Source of the DNA: Bradyrhizobium sp. KBS0727
GTDB lineage: Bacteria; Pseudomonadota; Alphaproteobacteria; Rhizobiales; Xanthobacteraceae
Length of the DNA: 64,000 bases
NCBI RefSeq assembly: GCF_005937885.2
Contig: NZ_CP042176.1
Coordinates: 6,195,501-6,259,500, forward strand
Direction: 5' to 3'
Shown here: in pieces, positions 1 through 9,847 of the stretch
Numbering within the stretch: the first letter of the stretch is position 1
Layout of the letters: each line of letters starts with the position of its first letter
The notes under the pieces: model-generated
What the model saw: only the letters and a program-made list of their open reading frames with translations
Databases searched by the model: none
Told to the model about the DNA's origin: nothing
Made by a program: the position numbers and the translations under genes

Positions 1-730
1 TTGCGGGCACGACGTTGAGGTAGAGCGTCTCCTTCTCGGGTATGCCGCCCCATGCCGAAGCCGCACCGGCGAGCCGCCGCACCGGCTCGACTTCGCCCTT
101 CTTTCCGAACATGCCCTTGGTGTCAGGCAGGGTGGATGCGAGTACGAGCAACGCATCGCGGACCTTTTTCTGACTGGCCTGATCCCAATTGGGCACCGTG
201 AAGCTGCCCGGACCGCCTTTCTGCTCGACCTTGATCGCATCCTGCACGCGGTGGACCGCGTCGACGTCCTTCTGATCCGCCGTATCGACCAGCGTGCGGA
301 CCACAACCATTACATAGCGCGTGCCGATCTGTTTCCTGGTCAGCGTGTGGGTGCCGCGACCGTAAAAGATGTCGTGCGTGTAATGGTCTTCATCGATCAC
401 CTGCATGGAAATGTAGCGATTGCCGGGATCGGGCATCGTGACGGTCACAGGGCCGGCATCGAGATCGAATACGCCGGAGGAGTACAGCGTATCGCGATTG
501 AGCCTGATGACCGTTTGATGGTCCACCCTTGCCGGCTCCCGACGATGGCGCAGCTGACCGAATGCCCCGTCCTTCGCCAGCCGGGAGAAATACAAATCGC
601 TTTCCGCACGCGGGAAATTATCGGCCGTCACCGGGACTGCCGTATCCACGGCGGCAGACTCCGCGCGCGCAACCGAAGCAATCGGACTGACGGTCGAGAG
701 CAGCAGAACGATGGAGCAGATCTTTTTCAT
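1..730 (-). CDS. DUF1254-family secreted protein, C-terminus missing at window edge
   Basis: Reading the minus strand from the ATG at 730 gives an open frame of about 243 codons that runs off the left edge. It starts MKKICSIVLLLSTVSPIASV, a Sec-type signal peptide ending near ARA at residue 23. The body contains VIRLNRDTLYSSGVFDLDAG and later NRYISMQVIDEDHYTHD, the N-terminal signature of DUF1254 proteins (usually paired with DUF1214). It begins 21 bases after the stop of the upstream DUF1254 gene, so the two are probably one operon. The family is of uncertain function; an envelope location is inferred from the signal peptide. The missing end prevents a full-length comparison. Confidence 0.8.
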   Translation of the reverse strand, partial: MKKICSIVLLLSTVSPIASVARAESAAVDTAVPVTADNFPRAESDLYFSRLAKDGAFGQLRHRREPARVDHQTVIRLNRDTLYSSGVFDLDAGPVTVTMPDPGNRYISMQVIDEDHYTHDIFYGRGTHTLTRKQIGTRYVMVVVRTLVDTADQKDVDAVHRVQDAIKVEQKGGPGSFTVPNWDQASQKKVRDALLVLASTLPDTKGMFGKKGEVEPVRRLAGAASAWGGIPEKETLYLNVVPA

Positions 731-751
731 GACGAGTCGCTTGTTGGTCGA

Positions 752-2089
752 TCAGATCGACTGGATGGCGGGAAGCTGATAGCGGCCTTCAAGGAGCTCG
801 GCTTTCGGCAAATAAGCGCGCAGGATCGGTATGAAATTGCCTTCGGCCGGTGCCGGCAGCCAGTTCGCGTTCGGGTTGGATGCCGGCTCCGCGCGCGACA
901 TGACGATTTCGAGCGAACCGTCGGGACCGCGCTTGAGGCCGGCCGTGCGGTCGCCGACCGTGTAGCGGTTGATCGGGTTTTCCGCGAAATAGAGTCCGCC
1001 GTCGGGCATGAGCCGATACATCGACAGCGACCAGAACGAATCCACCGGCGGCAGTTGATCCGCAGCGAAGGCCAGTCTCCAGGATTTCGCGCTGTCGAAT
1101 CCCCGGCCGTCCGGCCCGCCCGCGCGAAGGTACATCGCTTCGACCCGGGGCAGTGCGGCGAGACCGCCGATCGCGACAGCCGCGCGATAATCGTAGTCCT
1201 GTCCGAAATCGCCCATGCTGTAGCGTGGGAAACTCCAGCCGTTATGCACCAGCGTATTCTTGCGAATTTGCAGGAGCCGGTTGCCGTAGTCTCCGATTCC
1301 GGCCTTGATCTCCGCAATCTGCTCCGGCGAAAAACGCGACGGATCGAAGGTTTTCCCGAATTGCAGAAGGGGCGCGATCCCATCCAGGATGCGCGAGTCC
1401 GTCACCGGCGGCGGATTCTCGTTCATCAATTCCTGCACGGCGGCGAAATATTCGTTCCACGGCGCGCTGCGCTTTGCGTAGCTTTTCAGCGCGCCGCTCT
1501 CCGGCCCCTTGATCGTCCATCCGTCCTGGAACGCATGCGCCTTCGACAGATCGCCGTCACCATCGACAAGCGTACGGCCGAGAATCCATACCGAGTTGGT
1601 CGGCGCACGGATCGCCTGAGGAATGTTGGCCGTTTCGCGCGGGCCGATGACGGTGAATGTCCGCGCATTCGAACCGGAGGTCCGGGTACCAACGATCGCG
1701 AAATTGTTGGAATACATGTCCATCAACGGCACGCAATAGTACCGGCTGCCGGACGCAGGCACTGAGATCGTGACCGGACCTTTCTCGAGGCTCAGCCAGG
1801 CCTGCGAATACAGGGTATCGTTGTTGGGCGTGGTGACGAACTGCCCCTTCGCGGTAACGAGCGCCCGTTGGTGTTGGAAGGTATTCGGCTTCACGCCCTC
1901 AGCAGAACGCACCGCCCGCTGCTCGGCCATCTCGATGAGAGGGAGCCCCCAAATCCACGCATCGCACGCGGCAACTCTTAGGTTGCCGGGCACTACCGGT
2001 TGGGATGCAACGTCGGAGCGTGCTTGCGCGTAAGCCCGGGTCGAAGCCACGGTAGCCGCGGTGACGGCAAGAAACTGTCGGCGGTCCAA
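752..2089 (-). CDS. DUF1254/DUF1214 domain protein, Tat-exported
   Basis: A 445-aa protein that starts MDRRQFLAVTAATVASTRAY, with a twin-Arg-like motif and a hydrophobic stretch, so probably exported. The DUF1254 part contains TTPNNDTLYSQAWLSLEKGP near residue 85. The C-terminal half has SFWSLSMYRLMPDGGLYFAENPINRY-type sequence (about residues 345-370), typical of DUF1214. The start is a TTG at 2089 with GGAGCG seven bases upstream; no ATG fits the signal peptide better. It leads a two-gene operon with the partial DUF1254 gene and is divergent from the LysR gene at 2258, a common arrangement for a regulator and its target. Biochemical function is not established for the family. Confidence 0.85.
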   Translation of the reverse strand: MDRRQFLAVTAATVASTRAYAQARSDVASQPVVPGNLRVAACDAWIWGLPLIEMAEQRAVRSAEGVKPNTFQHQRALVTAKGQFVTTPNNDTLYSQAWLSLEKGPVTISVPASGSRYYCVPLMDMYSNNFAIVGTRTSGSNARTFTVIGPRETANIPQAIRAPTNSVWILGRTLVDGDGDLSKAHAFQDGWTIKGPESGALKSYAKRSAPWNEYFAAVQELMNENPPPVTDSRILDGIAPLLQFGKTFDPSRFSPEQIAEIKAGIGDYGNRLLQIRKNTLVHNGWSFPRYSMGDFGQDYDYRAAVAIGGLAALPRVEAMYLRAGGPDGRGFDSAKSWRLAFAADQLPPVDSFWSLSMYRLMPDGGLYFAENPINRYTVGDRTAGLKRGPDGSLEIVMSRAEPASNPNANWLPAPAEGNFIPILRAYLPKAELLEGRYQLPAIQSI

Positions 2090-2257
2090 TTTTTCGCTCC
2101 GTTTGTTGTTTCGCTGGCATCAGGCGTCATTGGACGGCGCAAAATGTCGTTAGGCATCGAGGATCGTCGACAAGATGGACCCCTATGACATTCCTGTAAA
2201 TTTGATTATATTCAGTCCGTGGTTACTTTTTGTTATGCTTCGGAGCGCGTCGCAACC

Positions 2258-3217
2258 ATGCTCACAACGCCGGACTTTTTGCTCAGGCGGCTGCGAATGC
2301 GGCACTTCCAGTTGCTCGTACTGCTTGCCGATCAAGGTTCGTTGCGGGCGGCAGCGACATCGCTGAACCTCACGCAACCCGCAGCGAGCAAGATGTTGGC
2401 CGAGGTTGAGCGAGCGTTCGGAACGACCTTGTTCGATCGCGGACGACACGGCGTTGACCCCAATATCTTCGGCCGCTCCGCGATCCACCACGCGCGCGTG
2501 ATGATCGGTCAAGCCGTGCACGCTGCGGAAGAACTGAACGCGATGCGTGGCGGTGCGACCGCTGTGGTGCGTGTGGGAGCGCCATCGATCACCGGTATCG
2601 TGCCCAAGGCGACCGTTGAGTTGATGCGGCTGGTCCCGGGCGCCCGCGTCGAGATTCGGGAGGGGCCCGTGCGCGACCTCCTGAGACTTCTTCTCGAGGC
2701 CGAACTCGATTGTGTGTTCGGCGCCCTGCCGTCCGAGGCGTTGACGAACGATCCGATCGAACAACTTCAGTCAGAGATCATCTTCAACGATCACGTCTGC
2801 GCCGTCGTGGCGAAAACGAACCCGCTATCGCGCCAAGGCAATCTAAATTGGCACGACCTTGCCTCTCAACGATGGATCGCTCCCCCTCGTCATACGGCAG
2901 TTCGGCGGGCTTTCATGGCCGGGTTTCTTAACAATGGGCTGACGCCACCCCAGCCGGTTGTGGAAGCAGTTTCGCCGACAACGCTTGGCGCACTGATAAG
3001 GCTGGATCATTCATTGATCGGCGTTGTTCGCTACGGCAGCGCTTGAGACAGCGACGCATTTCCCGATGCCCGGGTCGTCGAGATTGTGCCGCGAGTGGCA
3101 TTGCCTCCGCTCTGTGTGATCCTGCGCCGAATTGCGGCCGAACATCCCAAGGCTGTTGTCACCTTCGTCGACGCTCTCAAACGCGCCGCTCGCTCGCGAC
3201 GCACGCGCGAGAAATGA
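2258..3217 (+). pseudogene. LysR-family regulator interrupted by an in-frame TGA
   Basis: The N-terminal winged helix is clear (RMRHFQLLVLLADQGSLRAA, then LNLTQPAASKMLAEVERAFG), followed by an effector-binding domain. From the ATG at 2258 the frame meets TGA at 3044-3046 after RYGSA. The same frame then continues without interruption through DSDAFPDARVVEIVPRVALP to a TGA at 3215-3217, giving the usual LysR length of about 319 residues. A single CGA-to-TGA change would explain the break. The product ending at 3046 lacks about 56 C-terminal residues. A GTG at 2219 is a possible but less likely start. The gene is divergent from the DUF1254 operon and probably once controlled it. A sequencing error is the main alternative to real decay. 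Confidence 0.75.
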
Positions 3218-3444
3218 GGAATTTTACCACCGCGACCACCTGCCCGCCCTCGCGCAGCGCATCGAGGTGGCCGACAGGGAAGTCCGCATCATGGGATTGA
3301 AGTCGGTACCGCCGCGTATTCCCGTCGCCGCTTCGATTGCAAATCGGCAACTGCCCGTGTTCGCAGTTCCGTACTGAATGGCGCGCCACTCAGAACAAAA
3401 CCACGAACTCATACACAATTGAAATTGCTTGTGATTTTGCTTAA
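3213..3444 (+). pseudogene. Decayed C-terminal fragment of a serine-recombinase-type protein
   Basis: The frame from 3213 reads NEEFYHRDHLPALAQRIEVA, then DREVRIMGLKS, and stops at 3375-3377. One base on, a second frame from TGG at 3379 reads WRATQNKTTNSYTIEIACDF to TAA at 3442. Together these resemble, from memory, the C-terminal tail of large recombinases of rhizobia (AQRVEV.. EVRIMGSKS .. VPKWR ..). No catalytic domain is present upstream, because the 5' side is the LysR frame. I read it as the leftover of a mobile element. The remaining 247 bases up to the gdh start show no convincing gene. Confidence 0.4.
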
Positions 3445-3691
3445 ACTATTGGTTCGGTGGCCGTCGGCGCCTACTTCGGCCTCACGCGCTGCCATATCTC
3501 AGCACTTCTCACGACAGCGTGCGCCTTGGATAGGTTTGGGATATTATCGTCAGGAGCTGTCGAAGCTTTGAGACCGGGATTTCGCGTACGCGCTCGATCG
3601 CGGCCAAGGCAGTGGCGCTCAAAGAGATGCACTCCAGAATCAAGCTGACGATCGCGACTGCGGTCGGAAGGCGCGGCAAATGGAGGACATT

Positions 3692-6600
3692 ATGGCTTGG
3701 CGTGACGATAAAGCCCGTTCAACTCTGATCCGGGATGCAGCGGGAAGCGTGCAGCCGGGCAAGGCTCCCCGGACCTTTGCCGAACTTCTGTTCGGCTACA
3801 CCAATGTCGAGGACCTCGCCAATCACGATGCCTCGTCGCTGGCCTTCCTGGCGGAACAGGCCTGGGAGCACGTGCAGCAGCGCACGGCCGGCAGCGCCGA
3901 TGTCCGCGTCGTCAATCCGATGATGCCGGACGGGCGCGAGATTTCCGTGCTCGAAGTTCTCAACGACAATATGCCCTTCCTGTTTGATTCCACGATGGCG
4001 GAGCTGGCCGAGCAGGGCATCGAAGTCACCCTCGTCGCTCACCCGATCCTCGCGGTGGAGCGCGATGACCAAGGCAAGCTCCTGCGCTTCTACGGCGAAG
4101 CACTGCCGGAGGGAACAAAGGGCACGCGGGAAAGCCTGATTCATCTCCACATCACCCGCCTGGACGCCGATGCCGATCGCCAGAAGCTGATCGACGGTCT
4201 CACCAGGACGTTGAACGACGTCCGCGCCTGCGTCGCCGACTGGCGCGCCATGCGTGACCGCGTCGAGGAAGCGATCAAGACTTTCTCTTCCAATCCGCCG
4301 CCGCTGCCGATCGATGAGGTCGCCGAAGCCAACCAGTTCCTGCAATGGCTCTGCGCGGACAATTTCACCTTCCTGGGGGTGCGCGAATATCGCTTCTCGC
4401 CCGACAGCGATGCGTCCGACGACATCACGACCGGCGAAGGCCTCGGAATCCTCCGCGATCCGGATGCGAAGGTCCTGCGCCGCGGTAGCGAAATGGTGGT
4501 GATGACGCCGGAAATACGCGAGTTCATGCACGAACCCACCCTGCTCATCGTCATCAAGGCCAACGTCTCCAGTCGCGTTCATCGTCGCATTCGTATGGAT
4601 TATGTCGGCATCAAACTCTATACGCCCGACGGCCGGCTGGAGGGCGAATTGCGGGTCGTCGGCCTGTTCACCTCAGGCGCCTATACCCGCTCCGCACGGC
4701 AGATCCCTTATGTCCGCCACAAGGTGACGCGGGTGCTGCAACTCGCCGGCTTCGACCCGAACAGCCATTCGGGCAAAGCGCTTATGCATATTCTCGAAGA
4801 ATATCCGCGTGACGAACTGTTCCAGGTCGACGTCGACACGCTCTACAATTTCGTCATGGAGATACTGATCCTCTACGAGCGTCCGCGCGTCCGGGCGCTG
4901 GCGCGGGTAGACAAGTTCGATCGCTTCGCCTCCATCCTCACCTTCATTCCGCGCGAGAAATACGACACCGACGTTCGCACGCGCGTCGGCGCCTTCCTCT
5001 CACAGGTCTACAAGGGGAAGCTGTCGGCCTCCTACGTTTCATTCCCTGAAGGGGCGCTTGTGCGCGTCCACTACATCATCGGGCGCTACGAAGGCAAAAC
5101 TCCCGTCGTCGAACGCTCCACGCTTGAAGCCGGGATCAGCGCCATTGCCGCGACCTGGGCCGACAAGCTGAAGGCCGCGCTCACTGCCTCGACCGATGGC
5201 ATGCGGGCGCGCATGCTCACCAACCGATATGCCAAGGCCTTTAGCGGCGGCTATACCGAGGTGTTCGGCGCGGAACAGGCGATCACCGATATCGCCACCA
5301 TCGAAAAGCTCACGCCAACCCGCCCGGTGGCGATTTCGGTTCACCGTGACGAAAGCGAGGTCGATCCCAAGCGCTTCGGACTAAAGGTGTTCTCGCGCGG
5401 CGCGCCCCTGTCGCTGTCCTACCGCGTGCCCGTGATCGAAAATCACGGCCTGCGCGTGGTCAACGAACGCACCTATCAGATCGCGCCGCGCGCCACGCCG
5501 GCGCCTCCGCCGGTTTGGCTCCACGACATGACGATCGAGGCCAGCGACGGCCAGCCGATCACGATCAGCCCGGAATTCAGCCATCGCCTTGAAGCCTCGA
5601 TCATGGCGGTGGTCCGCGATCGCGCCGAATCCGATGGATACAACGGCCTGATCCTGCGCACCGCCCTGGGCTGGCGGGAAGTCACGACCATCCGGGCGCT
5701 GTCCCGCTACCTGCACCAGATCCGCGCGCCGTTCACCCAGGATTATATGTGGGAGACCTTGCGCAAGAACGCCGCGATCACGGCCAGCCTCGTCGCGTTG
5801 TTCCAGACCCGCCTCGATCCACGCCTCGCCTCCACGGATGCCGAACGCTCGGCACGCGAGACGGCCCTGCTTGCCGAGGTCGAGGAGCAGCTCAAATCCG
5901 TCGCCTCGCTGGACGAAGACCGCATCCTGCGCCGTTTCACCAACCTGGTGCAGGCGACGATTCGCACCAATCTGTGGCAGATCGGCGAGGATGGACATCC
6001 GCGCCCGGTGATCTCCTTCAAGTTCGACGCGCGTCGGATCGACGACCTGCCGGCTCCACGACCTCTCTACGAGATCTTCGTCTATTCACCTCGTGTCGAA
6101 GGCATTCACCTGCGCTTCGGCAAGGTTGCGCGCGGTGGCTTGCGCTGGTCCGACCGGCCGCAGGATTTCCGCACCGAGATCCTGGGCCTCGTGAAAGCGC
6201 AGCAGGTCAAGAACGCCGTGATCGTGCCGGTCGGCGCCAAGGGCGGCTTCGTGCCCAAGCGCTTGCCGCCACCTTCCAATCGCGACGCCTGGCTCGCGGA
6301 AGGCACCGAAGCCTACCGCATCTTCGTTCGCTCGCTGCTCGAGCTCACCGACAATCTCGATGGCGACGTCGTCGTGCCGCCCGACTCTACCGTGCGCCAT
6401 GACGGCGATGACCCCTACCTGGTCGTCGCCGCCGACAAGGGCACCGCCACCTTCTCCGACGTCGCCAACGCGATCTCAGCCGAGAAGAACCATTGGCTCG
6501 GCGATGCCTTCGCTTCCGGCGGCAGCCAGGGCTACGACCACAAGAAGATGGGGATCACGGCGCGCGGCGCCTGGGAGGCGGTCAAGCGCCACTTCCGCGA

Positions 6601-8512
6601 GCTCGGCACCGACATTCAGACCATGCCGTTCACCGCGGTGGGCGTGGGCGACATGTCCGGCGACGTTTTCGGCAATGGCATGCTGCTCTCGCCGGCGACA
6701 AAGCTCGTGGCGGCTTTCGATCATCGCGACATCTTCATCGATCCCTCGCCTGATCCTTCGATCAGTCTCGCAGAGCGCAAGCGCCTGTTCGACCTGCCTC
6801 GATCGAGCTGGCAGGACTACAACAAGTCGCTGATCTCTCAAGGCGGCGGCGTGTTCTCGCGCCAGCTCAAGGCGATCCCGCTCGCTCCGGAAGTGCGCAC
6901 CCTGCTCGATCTCGACAAGCCGCAAGCCACGCCTTTCGAGGTGATGACGGCGATCCTGAAAGCGCGCGCCGACCTTCTGTGGTTTGGCGGCATCGGCACC
7001 TATATCCGCGCGTCGGCGGAAAGCGACGACCAGGCCGGCGACCGCGCCAACGATCCGATCCGCATCGCGGGCAGCGACGTGCGCGCCCGGGTGATCGGCG
7101 AAGGCGCCAATCTCGGCGTCACTCAGCGCGGCCGCATCGAAGCCGCGCAGAAGGGCGTCAAGCTCAACACCGACGCGATAGACAATTCGGCCGGCGTGAA
7201 CACGTCCGACGTCGAGGTCAATATCAAGATCGCGCTGGCGCGCCTCGAGCGCGAGGGACGCCTCAGCCCCGCTGACCGCAACAGCCTGCTTGCCGCGATG
7301 ACCGACGAGGTCGGCGCTCTGGTGCTGCGCAACAACTATCTGCAGTCGCTGGCGCTCTCGCTCGTCGAGCGCAAGGGCGTGGCGGAGACCGGCTTCCTCA
7401 CCCGCCTGATGCAGTCGCTCGAGCAGCGCGGCTTGCTCAGCCGCGCGGTGGAGTTCTTGCCCGACGACGCAGCGCTCACCGAGCGCACACGGCGCGGCCA
7501 GTTCCTGACGCGGCCCGAGCTTGCCGTGTTGCTCGCCTACGCCAAGCTGACCCTCTACGATGACCTGCTCGCCACCAGCGTGCCCGACGATCCCTATCTT
7601 GCCCGCGAACTATCTCAGTATTTTCCGCGCGAGGTTCAGGACAAATTCCCGGCCGCGGTCGAATTCCATCGCCTGCGGCGCGAGATCATCGCGACCAGCC
7701 TCGCCAATGCAGTGATCAACCGCGGCGGCCCGGCCTGTGTCGTGCGCCTGATCGACGAGACCGATGCCGATATTCCGACCATCGTCATGGCCTACGTGGC
7801 GGTCGATGAATGCTACGGACTGAAGTGGCTCAATGACGCGATCGATGCACTCGATACCTGCATCGACGGGCAGGTGCAGTTGTCGCTCTACGCTTCTGTC
7901 CAGGACCTCCTGCTCTCCCGCATGGTCTGGTACGTGCGCAATGTCGATTTCAAGGACGGGCTGGAGGCCGTCGTCGCGCGCTTCGGCCCGGCTATCCGCC
8001 AGATCGTCGCCGCGCTCGACACCACCCTGCCGCCGGACTTGCAGGCCGCACGTGCCAAGCGTCGGCAGGACCTGACCGATGCCGGTGTCCCGGCCGGCCT
8101 CGCCGGCGAACTCTCCGATCTCGACGCTCTGGTCTCGGCACCCGATATCGTGACGGTTGCGGAGCGCACCGCCCGCCCCATCGGCGACGCCGCCGCCACC
8201 TTCTTTGCCGCCGAGGCGAATTTCCGTCTCGACCGGATCGTTGCCGCCGCGCGCAGCGTGCCAGCAAACGACTATTTCGAACGTATGGCGATCGATCGCG
8301 CCGTTGAGCAGATCGCTGGCGCCGAAAGAAGACTGGCCGCGGATATGCTGGCGACCGGGCAGTCCGGCCAGCAAGCCGTCGAGACCTGGCTCGCGGCTCA
8401 TCCCGAAGCGACGCGCATCCGCCGCTCGGTCGAGGAGATTGCCGCCAGCGGCCTGACGCTCGCCAAGCTGACGGTGGCTGCGAACCTGCTGGGGGACTTG
8501 GTCAAAGCCTGA
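3692..8512 (+). CDS. gdhB: NAD-specific glutamate dehydrogenase, 180-kDa class
   Basis: A 1606-aa protein matching the large bacterial NAD-GDH family, which oxidatively deaminates L-glutamate to 2-oxoglutarate and ammonia with NAD. The N-terminal third is the regulatory region of this class. The catalytic core begins near residue 790 (FGKVARGGLRWSDRPQDFRT) and carries the glutamate-site motif PVGAKGGFVPKRLP near residue 850; VIGEGANLGVTQRGRIE lies near residue 1135. I start at the ATG at 3692 (MAWRDDKARS) because GGAGG sits at 3682-3686, five bases upstream. The ATG at 3680 would overlap that site and has no site of its own. The gene stands alone. Thirty-nine bases of its 3' end (8421-8459) are repeated at 10103-10141. 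Confidence 0.97.
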   Translation: MAWRDDKARSTLIRDAAGSVQPGKAPRTFAELLFGYTNVEDLANHDASSLAFLAEQAWEHVQQRTAGSADVRVVNPMMPDGREISVLEVLNDNMPFLFDSTMAELAEQGIEVTLVAHPILAVERDDQGKLLRFYGEALPEGTKGTRESLIHLHITRLDADADRQKLIDGLTRTLNDVRACVADWRAMRDRVEEAIKTFSSNPPPLPIDEVAEANQFLQWLCADNFTFLGVREYRFSPDSDASDDITTGEGLGILRDPDAKVLRRGSEMVVMTPEIREFMHEPTLLIVIKANVSSRVHRRIRMDYVGIKLYTPDGRLEGELRVVGLFTSGAYTRSARQIPYVRHKVTRVLQLAGFDPNSHSGKALMHILEEYPRDELFQVDVDTLYNFVMEILILYERPRVRALARVDKFDRFASILTFIPREKYDTDVRTRVGAFLSQVYKGKLSASYVSFPEGALVRVHYIIGRYEGKTPVVERSTLEAGISAIAATWADKLKAALTASTDGMRARMLTNRYAKAFSGGYTEVFGAEQAITDIATIEKLTPTRPVAISVHRDESEVDPKRFGLKVFSRGAPLSLSYRVPVIENHGLRVVNERTYQIAPRATPAPPPVWLHDMTIEASDGQPITISPEFSHRLEASIMAVVRDRAESDGYNGLILRTALGWREVTTIRALSRYLHQIRAPFTQDYMWETLRKNAAITASLVALFQTRLDPRLASTDAERSARETALLAEVEEQLKSVASLDEDRILRRFTNLVQATIRTNLWQIGEDGHPRPVISFKFDARRIDDLPAPRPLYEIFVYSPRVEGIHLRFGKVARGGLRWSDRPQDFRTEILGLVKAQQVKNAVIVPVGAKGGFVPKRLPPPSNRDAWLAEGTEAYRIFVRSLLELTDNLDGDVVVPPDSTVRHDGDDPYLVVAADKGTATFSDVANAISAEKNHWLGDAFASGGSQGYDHKKMGITARGAWEAVKRHFRELGTDIQTMPFTAVGVGDMSGDVFGNGMLLSPATKLVAAFDHRDIFIDPSPDPSISLAERKRLFDLPRSSWQDYNKSLISQGGGVFSRQLKAIPLAPEVRTLLDLDKPQATPFEVMTAILKARADLLWFGGIGTYIRASAESDDQAGDRANDPIRIAGSDVRARVIGEGANLGVTQRGRIEAAQKGVKLNTDAIDNSAGVNTSDVEVNIKIALARLEREGRLSPADRNSLLAAMTDEVGALVLRNNYLQSLALSLVERKGVAETGFLTRLMQSLEQRGLLSRAVEFLPDDAALTERTRRGQFLTRPELAVLLAYAKLTLYDDLLATSVPDDPYLARELSQYFPREVQDKFPAAVEFHRLRREIIATSLANAVINRGGPACVVRLIDETDADIPTIVMAYVAVDECYGLKWLNDAIDALDTCIDGQVQLSLYASVQDLLLSRMVWYVRNVDFKDGLEAVVARFGPAIRQIVAALDTTLPPDLQAARAKRRQDLTDAGVPAGLAGELSDLDALVSAPDIVTVAERTARPIGDAAATFFAAEANFRLDRIVAAARSVPANDYFERMAIDRAVEQIAGAERRLAADMLATGQSGQQAVETWLAAHPEATRIRRSVEEIAASGLTLAKLTVAANLLGDLVKA

Positions 8513-8588
8513 GGCGTGCGAGGCAGCGATGTGAGACTCTAAAGAGCAATGCTAGCGCAAGTTGTTAGCCGGCGAACGGAGGAATCCA

Positions 8589-8909
8589 ATGATCCATGCT
8601 ACTTGCCATACTGCCGATAATGTCCGCTGCATCGAGTTCGATGCCACACCCTGGTTCAGCGAGGCTGACGCTCCGAGCATTATCGATTTGGCCCAACGAG
8701 GATGGGCCAGCACGGCGATTGCAGATTCCCTTGAGCACCGACGAGGATACGAACGCTTGCACGACCTCGTTGAGTATGCGGCGAAGCGACTGCAACCGGA
8801 ATCCCTGGAGGACCCAACCTGGGAAACCTTCGAGTGCGTCGTCGATGGACCCGACGCCGTGGCCTGGCTCGAGAAGAACCGGCCCGACGTTGTGGCAAGG
8901 ATCCGATAA
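8589..8909 (+). CDS. Conserved hypothetical protein, 106 aa
   Basis: The ATG at 8589 is preceded by GGAGG with good spacing (CGGAGGAATCCA-ATG) and gives MIHATCHTADNVRCIEFDAT. The protein is acidic, has no signal peptide or membrane segment, and ends PDVVARIR. I do not recognise a family. It follows gdh by 76 bases on the same strand. Competing open frames on the minus strand over the same bases lack a ribosome binding site and look like shadows. Confidence 0.55.
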   Translation: MIHATCHTADNVRCIEFDATPWFSEADAPSIIDLAQRGWASTAIADSLEHRRGYERLHDLVEYAAKRLQPESLEDPTWETFECVVDGPDAVAWLEKNRPDVVARIR

Positions 8910-8966
8910 GCCACGGGAGGCGCCAGCAATTTGCGACGATTGATTGGCGGCATCGCAAGCGGCATT

Positions 8967-9624
8967 CCCAAAATATCGAAAACAACCCCATGCAAAGTAG
9001 CCGGCGACCGCCGGCAACAGACGCCGGCGTCAGACAAACAAATTGACACGTCGGGCAAATCAGGGGCATTCTTTCATCATTCCGAAAGCCTGAATGCGCC
9101 CGTCGCCCTGCCATAGCGGGCGCGTCCGTCGCGATTGCAGCCCAAAATCCTCACCCAAAACTGGAATTTTACCGGGCCGCGGCGGCGAGCGATCGCCTGC
9201 GCGTGGCCGAACCGCGCGCGCTGGCCGCGCGCCTGCGAGGGACCTCGACATGAACACCGCTCCCGACCTCACCATCTCAACGGCAATCGCCGCAACCGAC
9301 CAGACCAAAGCCGCCGCCACCCCGCGGATCAAACTGCTGTCGCACGGCTTCTCCATCGACCATCCTGATCCGGAGCTCGGCGAACGGATGGCGAGCCTGC
9401 CATCACCGTGCAGAACGTGTCGGTCGGCGACGGCGGCAAGGCCATCGTCGGCAACGTCACGCAGCATGCGAGCGTGATGGTTTCGGACAGGAGCCCGGCA
9501 TCCGCAGCGCGCAAGGCGCCGAAGGCGCCGGGCTCCAGGCGACGGCCCGCTTGCGCGGATGCCAAGCGGAAGGCATAGGCATGAGCGATCACATCAGAAA
9601 TGCCGGGCCTATGCTCGTGAGCCC
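8967..9624 (+). repeat. Duplicated module, copy 1 (internally deleted)
   Basis: From CCCAAAATATCGAAAACAAC at 8967 to GTGAGCCC ending at 9624, this stretch is closely similar to 12668-13630 in the same orientation. The shared part includes an upstream non-coding segment with TTGACACGTCGGGCAAATCA, a coding region beginning MNTAPD, and the first codons of an HGGXG gene. Copy 1 lacks about 328 bases of the coding part. The 340 bases between 8910 and 9249 hold only this non-coding repeat; the TTGACACGTCGGG segment looks like a dispersed rhizobial repeat. Confidence 0.85.
9250..9578 (+). pseudogene. Internally deleted copy of the MNTAPD-type hypothetical gene
   Basis: It starts with ATG at 9250 (MNTAPDLTISTAIAATDQTK) and matches the intact 220-aa gene at 12928 up to HPDPELGE. 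The sequence then jumps to ATGGCGAGCCTGCC, which in the intact copy lies about 328 bases further on. An ATGGC is present at both deletion ends (13069 and 13394 in the intact copy), suggesting short-homology deletion. The loss is not a multiple of three, so the frame breaks. The original C-terminal frame (GEPAITVQNVSVGDGGKAIV) is still readable to TAG at 9576-9578. Confidence 0.8.
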
Positions 9625-9847
9625 ACGTTGTTGCGCTCAAACGCGTCCCGGCGGCGCGTGCCGCGCGCCGGCGGTGCACGGCAGGAAGCGCTGCCGCATG
9701 CACGGTGGCGCACAGGAATCCGGCGCACCATGGGCAAACCAGAACGCGCGCAAGCACGGCCTGTTCACCAAGGATGCGATCGCCGAGCGAAGGCGGATTC
9801 GGGATTTGTTGGGTGAAGCGCGGGAGCTGTTGGAAGGGATGAAGTGA
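9581..9847 (+). CDS. HGGXG-motif small protein, probably phage-derived
   Basis: An 88-aa protein with CCAQTRPGGACRAPAVHGRK, then RCRMHGGAQESGAPWANQN and ARKHGLF. This is the conserved Cys/His pattern of HGGXG-motif proteins, which occur in prophage-like regions. Four Cys plus His residues suggest a small metal-binding fold. The ATG at 9581 lies two bases after the TAG of the preceding pseudogene, so the pair was once co-transcribed. In copy 2 of the module the corresponding start is CTG and the gene is cut off after about 15 codons (13630). Confidence 0.75.
   Translation: MSDHIRNAGPMLVSPRCCAQTRPGGACRAPAVHGRKRCRMHGGAQESGAPWANQNARKHGLFTKDAIAERRRIRDLLGEARELLEGMK

Noticed and set aside
251..1765. 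504-codon plus-strand frame over the DUF1254 genes
   Set aside because: The minus strand gives two proteins with signal peptides and recognised domains; the plus-strand product has neither.
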